The notes beneath the pieces are model-generated. The model was not told the origin of the DNA. It saw only the letters and a list, made by a program, of their open reading frames with translations, and did not search any database. A DNA stretch of 5,969 bases from positions 1 to 5,969 of the forward strand of contig JAHDCB010000103.1 of the NCBI GenBank assembly GCA_020630035.1, given 5' to 3'. The translations under genes were made by a program, and so were the position numbers. Positions 5,936-5,969 of the stretch are shown here, piece after piece. The stretch is from Gammaproteobacteria bacterium. GTDB lineage: Bacteria > Pseudomonadota > Gammaproteobacteria > Chromatiales > Chromatiaceae. The stretch's first letter is position 1, and each line of letters starts with the position of its first letter.

Positions 5936-5969
5936 TGTGGTGATTTGCTACCACAGGTTTCTGGCAAGC

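Larger units (their letters stand above)
5842..5969. other. Upstream intergenic region of the operon
   Basis: No gene could be supported in the last 128 bases. On the minus strand one frame is open from the window edge to a TGA at 5901-5903 (22 codons). This could be the tail of a preceding gene, but it shows no recognisable motif. The region holds a possible promoter element and an inverted repeat, listed separately. Confidence 0.5.

Noticed and set aside
5845..5946. 33-codon plus-strand ORF at the right edge
   Set aside because: It has no recognisable motif or convincing ribosome site and is short enough to occur by chance.
1..5969. A mobile element, CRISPR array, defence island or new multi-gene system
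   Set aside because: No transposase, integrase, repeat-spacer pattern, phage gene or anti-phage domain was seen; the content is core envelope and translation genes.

Overview
The window is a compact single-strand operon from a Gram-negative bacterium, most likely a gammaproteobacterium. The evidence is the order lpxK – YcaR/Trm112-like – kdsB, which is conserved around lipid A/Kdo genes in that class, together with two uncharacterised exported-protein families (DUF3530 and DUF4426) best known there. Base composition is moderately GC-rich. No species can be named. No mobile element, CRISPR array, tRNA, rRNA or defence system was seen, and every gene looks intact apart from the window-edge cut in tsaD.

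All eight genes read on the minus strand, so transcription runs from high to low coordinates. The first ~130 bases of that reading (5969 to 5842) are non-coding as far as can be seen. They hold a possible extended -10 promoter and an 8-bp inverted repeat. Then come an exported alpha/beta-hydrolase-like DUF3530 protein (5032-5841), a secreted DUF4426 protein (4587-5021), a CDP-alcohol phosphatidyltransferase (3975-4556), an AI-2E/PerM-family membrane protein (2927-3997), the lipid A 4'-kinase LpxK (1950-2936), a 59-residue Trm112-like zinc-ribbon protein (1781-1960), the CMP-Kdo synthetase KdsB (1021-1791), and the tRNA t6A enzyme TsaD (1033 to beyond base 1; its last few residues and stop lie outside the window).

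From the phosphatidyltransferase to TsaD every gene overlaps the next, by 23, 10, 11, 11 and 13 bp, so translation is probably coupled along the chain. Biologically the cluster joins lipid A phosphorylation and Kdo activation (LPS core building) with a phospholipid head-group enzyme, a polytopic membrane protein and two exported proteins of unknown function, and ends in an essential translation-fidelity gene. The parts most worth a second look are the unexplained envelope partners (DUF3530, DUF4426, the phosphatidyltransferase and the PerM-like protein) and the placement of tsaD, with a TTG start, inside an LPS operon. No clearly new biological system can be demonstrated from this sequence alone.
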